In this document: piece after piece, positions 7,354-10,810 of the stretch | Layout of the letters: each line of letters starts with the position of its first letter | Numbering within the stretch: position 1 is the stretch's first letter | Origin: Dehalococcoidia bacterium UBA6495 | GTDB taxonomy: Bacteria > Chloroflexota > Dehalococcoidia > Lucifugimonadales > UBA826 | Length of the DNA stretch: 10,810 nucleotides | NCBI GenBank assembly: GCA_002435305.1 | Contig: DJMH01000094.1 | Location: forward strand, 1-10,810 | Reading direction: 5' to 3' | The notes under the pieces: generated by a model | The model's database searches: none | The model's input: the letters and a program-made list of their open reading frames with translations, nothing else | Told to the model about the DNA's origin: nothing | Position numbers and translations under genes: made by a program

Positions 7354-7395
7354 AAGGAAGAGGCTAAACTAACCGAGACCTCTCTCTCTCTGGAT
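7351..7395 (+). other. Single in-frame TGA joining the two large ORFs
   Basis: TGA at 7351-7353 ends the lipoprotein frame. The same frame then continues from 7354 without another stop until 9760-9762. The 14 codons from 7354 to 7395 read KEEAKLTETSLSLD and join directly to the downstream ORF, whose first start is TTG 7396. GGAAGAGG (7356-7363) is Shine-Dalgarno-like, but no start codon follows at a usable distance. A short stem, AGAGG (7359-7363) with CCTCT (7379-7383), has a 15-nt loop, and a (CT)6 tract covers 7380-7391. The stop sits in a linker between domains. Confidence 0.85.
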
Positions 7396-9762
7396 TTGGC
7401 AGCCAGCGGGGTAGATGTCTCGATTGAATCTACCTCTGACGGCACTGTATCCATGAGCGGTCAGTGCTCAGGGCAGCCAGTCGTTGTTAGCGCGGGCAGC
7501 AATGACATAAAGATTGCGCCACTAACACCAAAAGTGTATTCGGACTGTCTTTTAACTTTTACTGATTCTGAAGGGAATGAAAGCACACCTTTAAAATTGA
7601 ATGAATTTACAATTCCTCAACCTGACCCTGAAAACAAATATGTCCCCTACGTTAGATCGGTGAATTGGGAAAGCACTATTGCTGAGTCAGGGGGATATCA
7701 CACAGAAAATATTTATAACTGCAGTTGGAGGTATGACCGAAAGGACATATCAGGCTGCACAATGAGTGACATTTCAATTGACGGTGAAATTGATGAATGG
7801 ACATTCAATGGTCTCTCTGGCCAATGGGTGGAGATCTTGATGGATGCCGCTTGGTCTGGGGGGCTGGACCCAATTCTAGAACTTGTGGCACCAAACGATC
7901 CGCATGCAGCGAATATTGAACTAGCAAACCTAGTACCTGAAAACCCCGCGGTATCAGTTGACTCTGATATCTCGTGCTTTTACGGATTTTGTTCTGCTGG
8001 GGAAATTGAGGCCGGGGAAATCAGAGGTAACTCGATTTCAGAACCTAAGCAAACTGATGATTGGCAGTATATGGGAACAGCCGGTGAGGTAATTCGTATA
8101 GTTACTAAAATCATGCCTGGAACCGAATTGATGCCGCTTCTTTTGGAAGCTTTCGGTCCATCTAACAACCCGGAAGATTGCTATCCCTATACCTTTCCTG
8201 AGTGCCCTGGGGCCAATTGGACTGGTTCGGTCCTTGAGGCTGCGCCGGTAACAATGGCAAGCCTCTATAATTTTTCTGAAGACGGGGCTCAACGGATTGA
8301 TAAATTGGTGATAAGGCAAACAGGTCCACATATAATCCGAGTTAAAGGACTTGGTTACTCTACACCTGTATATACTCTTCAAGTCGATAGTGTTTCTACA
8401 GCCCCTAATATCTCGGAGAGACCAGATATTTTGCCCGCTGGTTCGGTCGGGTCACTTATTGTTTATGGGGAAACTAGGGGTGCTGAAATATCCGTAGCAG
8501 CTGAAGTTGACTCATATCTCTTCTATGGTATTCGTGGAGAATCGGTAGTGATTTCCATGGAGCCTGATGAGGAGTGGCAATTTGGTAGTAGTGACTGCTA
8601 CCTTCGTGTTGCATGTATTGACCCCTTTATAGAACTGATATCCCCAAATGGTGTTACTGAAGTGTTCTCCAATAAGGGACCGGGATCTGGTTCAGCGGTG
8701 GAAATAGATCTGGTTTTTGTGGATGAGGAGCTGGGCGGCGGGCGTGAGACCAGGCCCTGGGTTCTGCAAGAGACGGGATGGTATACGATAAATGCTCGAG
8801 CTTTGGGGGGTAGTGGGGCATATGATTGGCATAAGAAAATGGATAGAGCTCATCTCTACAAAACCTCTGGCCCATACACCATTTCTTTAAATCAAATGGG
8901 AACAGTTGTTGTTGCAGAAAATGTGGAACCAGCTTTAATTGGCCGGTGTCCTGCCGATTTGCCGCTTGCCGACTGGATGGTTGACCCACACCCAAATTGT
9001 GTAGCACTCACTCCTTACCGTCCAGGTGGCGGCCAAACTTGGCCCAGCTTCTTAGGGATTCGTCATCAGTTGGAACAGGATGGTGTTTATACGGTCAGGG
9101 CACGAGGCATTGCCGATCGCCCCTTATTTGGGGAGAACATTGGCAATTATAGACTTGAGATCTATATCTCTGATACAAACCCATCAGCAACGCCTGGTTC
9201 GGGTAGAGGACCTAATAATAGTAGGGTACAAACACAATTAGAATCGCTGGCGGGCAATCCTAATGATCCCCCATTGCTGAAACTACAATCTGAACCAGAT
9301 CCAATAACTTTTGGTGAATCGAAGAGGATGGATTCGGATTTTGTTGTTCCTTTTCAAAAATCGGTATACAACGATCCCCGAAATTGGTTTGATTGGGATT
9401 ATGGTATTCGTTTTATAACCGAAGCAGGTGTAATTAATGAAAAACAGCCCCATGTCAACGGAGGGTACCTGAGTTTCCAGGGAACTTTGGGCCAACGAGT
9501 CAACATAAGTGTAAACATTGGGGGCAATGCCTCGGTAGGAGTGGAACTGATTTCACCTAATGGTATTAGTGAAATCTCAAACGAGGTTAGCAGGTGCTAT
9601 ATCGCTGGAGTTGTTTCTGAGTGTGTTGCGATAATTCATGACTACCCTCTTAAAGAAACTGGTCTCTATCGAATCAAAGCCTACCGACCAACAATAGAGA
9701 ATCCAGGCAGTGAATACAGCTCATCATTTACCGCAACAGTGACACTGTCAGAGTCAGAATAG
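7396..9762 (+). CDS. C-terminal continuation of the giant protein: Ig-like plus PPC-like domains
   Basis: The open frame is 788 aa from TTG 7396, or 802 aa from the codon after the TGA at 7351. It opens with an Ig-like domain (LTETSLSLDL upstream of the TTG, continuing to LLTFTDSEGNES). About four PPC-like units follow (numbered from TTG): DGEIDEWTFNG...LDPILELVAPND (about 120-195); TDDWQYMGTAGEV...YTLQV (205-330); VDSYLFYGIRGESV...DPFIELISPNG...GPYTISLN (355-500); and GGYLSFQGTLGQRV...GVELISPNG to the end (688-788). A Cys-containing segment ending GNYRLEIYIS lies near 500-592. Nearly every unit carries a close Cys pair (CFYGFC; CYPYTFPEC; CYLRVAC; CYIAGVVSEC), suggesting disulfides outside the cytoplasm. 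There is no signal peptide and no ribosome binding site at the TTG. It is most likely the C-terminal third of the upstream protein, either severed or reached by readthrough, and not an independent gene. Confidence 0.75.
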   Translation: MAASGVDVSIESTSDGTVSMSGQCSGQPVVVSAGSNDIKIAPLTPKVYSDCLLTFTDSEGNESTPLKLNEFTIPQPDPENKYVPYVRSVNWESTIAESGGYHTENIYNCSWRYDRKDISGCTMSDISIDGEIDEWTFNGLSGQWVEILMDAAWSGGLDPILELVAPNDPHAANIELANLVPENPAVSVDSDISCFYGFCSAGEIEAGEIRGNSISEPKQTDDWQYMGTAGEVIRIVTKIMPGTELMPLLLEAFGPSNNPEDCYPYTFPECPGANWTGSVLEAAPVTMASLYNFSEDGAQRIDKLVIRQTGPHIIRVKGLGYSTPVYTLQVDSVSTAPNISERPDILPAGSVGSLIVYGETRGAEISVAAEVDSYLFYGIRGESVVISMEPDEEWQFGSSDCYLRVACIDPFIELISPNGVTEVFSNKGPGSGSAVEIDLVFVDEELGGGRETRPWVLQETGWYTINARALGGSGAYDWHKKMDRAHLYKTSGPYTISLNQMGTVVVAENVEPALIGRCPADLPLADWMVDPHPNCVALTPYRPGGGQTWPSFLGIRHQLEQDGVYTVRARGIADRPLFGENIGNYRLEIYISDTNPSATPGSGRGPNNSRVQTQLESLAGNPNDPPLLKLQSEPDPITFGESKRMDSDFVVPFQKSVYNDPRNWFDWDYGIRFITEAGVINEKQPHVNGGYLSFQGTLGQRVNISVNIGGNASVGVELISPNGISEISNEVSRCYIAGVVSECVAIIHDYPLKETGLYRIKAYRPTIENPGSEYSSSFTATVTLSESE

Positions 9763-9934
9763 CTAATTTGGATTTCCAGAGGAAACAATAAGATATTCAG
9801 GCTGGGCAGAATTGTTATTTGCAGGCAGCCAATGGCGGAAATTTACGTTCAGGATAAATTTTCTGACTCATTTACCGGTAATGACTTACATGCCATGATG
9901 ACAATGATAGGATTAACCGATAATTTCAGTACTC

Positions 9935-9939
9935 AGGAG
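9935..9939 (+). promoter_or_regulatory. Shine-Dalgarno site selecting ATG 9946
   Basis: AGGAG is followed by a 6-nt spacer and ATG 9946. The upstream in-frame ATG at 9832 has only a weak AGGCAG-like sequence before it, so this site decides the start of the small barrel-like protein. Confidence 0.75.
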
Positions 9940-9945
9940 AAAGCA

Positions 9946-10266
9946 ATGTTTCACATAAAGAGAGTATTTAAGGCAAAGCCAGGTCAGTCACGTAAAGTAG
10001 CAACACTTGCCTATCAAGCCGCAGAAACCTATAGCGGCGCTGGACAGCGTGGTGAGTTTTCAGTTTATTTTAATCCTGGTACTACCCCGGGAGAAAAAGA
10101 TATCGTGGTTTTGCAATGGGCAGACGAAGCCTTGAAATCAGTTTTTCGAGAAGAGAACGAAATACCATCTAAGTCACTTGAAATTTGGAGAGAATTATTG
10201 ACTCTCACTGAGGAAAATTGGATTGAATTTGATGAACTTCTGACACCGGATAAAATGGTTAAATGA
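9946..10266 (+). CDS. Small dimeric alpha/beta-barrel-like (NIPSNAP/ABM-type) protein
   Basis: From ATG 9946 the product is 106 aa, beginning MFHIKRVFKAKPGQSRKVAT and continuing with AYQAAETYSGAGQRGEFSVYF, then DIVVLQWADEALKSVF and a C-terminal helix. The strand-helix-strand pattern with a 'KPGQ..KV' helix start and a charged second strand resembles the ferredoxin-like dimeric alpha/beta barrels (NIPSNAP, ABM and EthD relatives). These form small cytoplasmic dimers, often beside oxidoreductases. No catalytic residue can be named. AGGAG 6 nt upstream, and the fact that the family-like strand begins here, favour this start; ATG 9832 would add 38 residues (MAEIYVQDKF...) with no domain role. It ends at TGA. 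The next gene encodes an FAD oxidoreductase 91 nt downstream, so shared expression is possible but unproven. The fold is an inference from pattern. Confidence 0.7.
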   Translation: MFHIKRVFKAKPGQSRKVATLAYQAAETYSGAGQRGEFSVYFNPGTTPGEKDIVVLQWADEALKSVFREENEIPSKSLEIWRELLTLTEENWIEFDELLTPDKMVK

Positions 10267-10357
10267 ACCAGTTTTTCTTAAGATGACTTGATGTGAAAAT
10301 CGAGTGTCGAGTTATTACCCGGTTGAGTGAAAAAAACATATTTTTAAAACTTAAATC

Positions 10358-10810
10358 ATGAGAAACAGAAAAATCGCAGTAATTGGTGCGGGGATCGTAG
10401 GCGCATCAGTGGCTTTCCACTTGTCCCAACATGGGATCGACGTGTCTGTATTCGATAAAAATCAGCCTGGAGACGGTGCTAGTGGTCACTCTTTCGCCTG
10501 GATCAATGCCTTCTCGAAACAACCTCGTCATTATTATGATTTAAACTATCGTTCCATGGATCGTTGGCCTAGATTTTCTGAAAATTTGGGTGAAGACATT
10601 GGTCTCCGTTGGGGCGGTAACGTCACCTACTGTTCGGATCCTGATGAAGGTCGAAGATTGGCTTCGGAGTGTGAACGACTTAACTCATGGGGATATTCAG
10701 CGAGGCTAATATCAATGGAGGAGCTCTCCAGTTTTGAACCGAACCTAAGAATCGGGCAATTTCATACTGGTATTTACACCCCTGACGAAGGACACGTCTT
10801 ACCTGTTAAG
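10358..10810 (+). CDS. FAD-dependent oxidoreductase, D-amino-acid-oxidase type (5' part)
   Basis: The frame from ATG 10358 stays open for 151 codons to the right edge, so the C-terminal two thirds are missing. The N-terminus MRNRKIAVIGAGIVGASVAF contains the Rossmann dinucleotide motif GxGxxG (residues 10-15). VFDK follows, with Asp33 at the end of the second strand, the position that binds the adenosine ribose of FAD. GASGHSFAWIN (40-50) matches the second FAD-contacting segment of glycine/D-amino-acid oxidases (DAO family). Such enzymes oxidise amines or amino acids; the substrate-binding half is not visible. No Shine-Dalgarno site is seen; the upstream 30 nt are AT-rich. This start begins directly at the Rossmann strand and is well placed. 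Confidence 0.9.
   Translation, partial: MRNRKIAVIGAGIVGASVAFHLSQHGIDVSVFDKNQPGDGASGHSFAWINAFSKQPRHYYDLNYRSMDRWPRFSENLGEDIGLRWGGNVTYCSDPDEGRRLASECERLNSWGYSARLISMEELSSFEPNLRIGQFHTGIYTPDEGHVLPVK

Noticed and set aside
9773..9785. TTTCC-AGA-GGAAA hairpin after the large ORF as a terminator
   Set aside because: Only 5 bp, AT-rich, and not followed by a T tract.
9832..9945. ATG 9832 as start of the small barrel-like protein
   Set aside because: It has a weak ribosome site and adds a segment outside the fold; AGGAG plus ATG 9946 is much better.
10267..10357. Terminator or clear promoter between the last two genes
   Set aside because: Only TCGA-type 4-bp palindromes and a poorly spaced TTGAGT/TATTTT pair were found, too weak to call.

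Overview
The window is about 44-45% GC by eye, uses TTG as well as ATG starts, and carries only plus-strand genes. A luciferase-like flavin/F420 oxidoreductase, a D-amino-acid-oxidase-type FAD enzyme, a small dimeric alpha/beta-barrel-like protein, a possible HpcH/HpaI-type aldolase tail and a very large secreted multidomain protein lie together. This mix suggests an uncultured marine Chloroflexota bacterium (SAR202-like, Dehalococcoidia). That placement is an inference from gene content, not from any marker gene.

Layout. Positions 2-145 hold the 3' end of a gene entering from the left. A 245-nt gap follows, with a strong imperfect hairpin (189-226). Next is a small P-loop NTPase of the FlaR/adenylate-kinase-like type (391-948). 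A luciferase-like monooxygenase (1118-2044) starts at TTG behind a good Shine-Dalgarno site. A second structured gap (2045-2235) leads into the main object of the window. The right end has a small dimeric-barrel-like protein (best start 9946, end 10266) and the first 151 codons of an FAD-dependent oxidoreductase (10358 to the edge).

The main object spans 2236-9762. Its first part (2236-7353, 1705 aa) is a predicted lipoprotein. In order it has a signal peptide with lipobox, two PPC domains, an Ala/Glu-rich coiled coil of about 260 residues, a run of cadherin/Ig-like domains, a Big_5-like domain, and an M6-like zinc metallopeptidase with an HELGH motif. Its second part (7354-9762) is an Ig-like domain followed by about four PPC-like domains with many paired cysteines. 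The two parts are in the same reading frame and separated by one TGA codon (7351-7353). The second part has no signal peptide and no convincing ribosome binding site, and its first beta-strand seems to be encoded upstream of its first possible start codon. The simplest reading is one surface protein of about 2,500 residues that is cut by a recent nonsense mutation, a base-call error, or a readthrough stop.

The small metabolic genes around the giant protein show no clear functional link to it. No tRNA, rRNA, CRISPR array, insertion sequence or integrase was seen.
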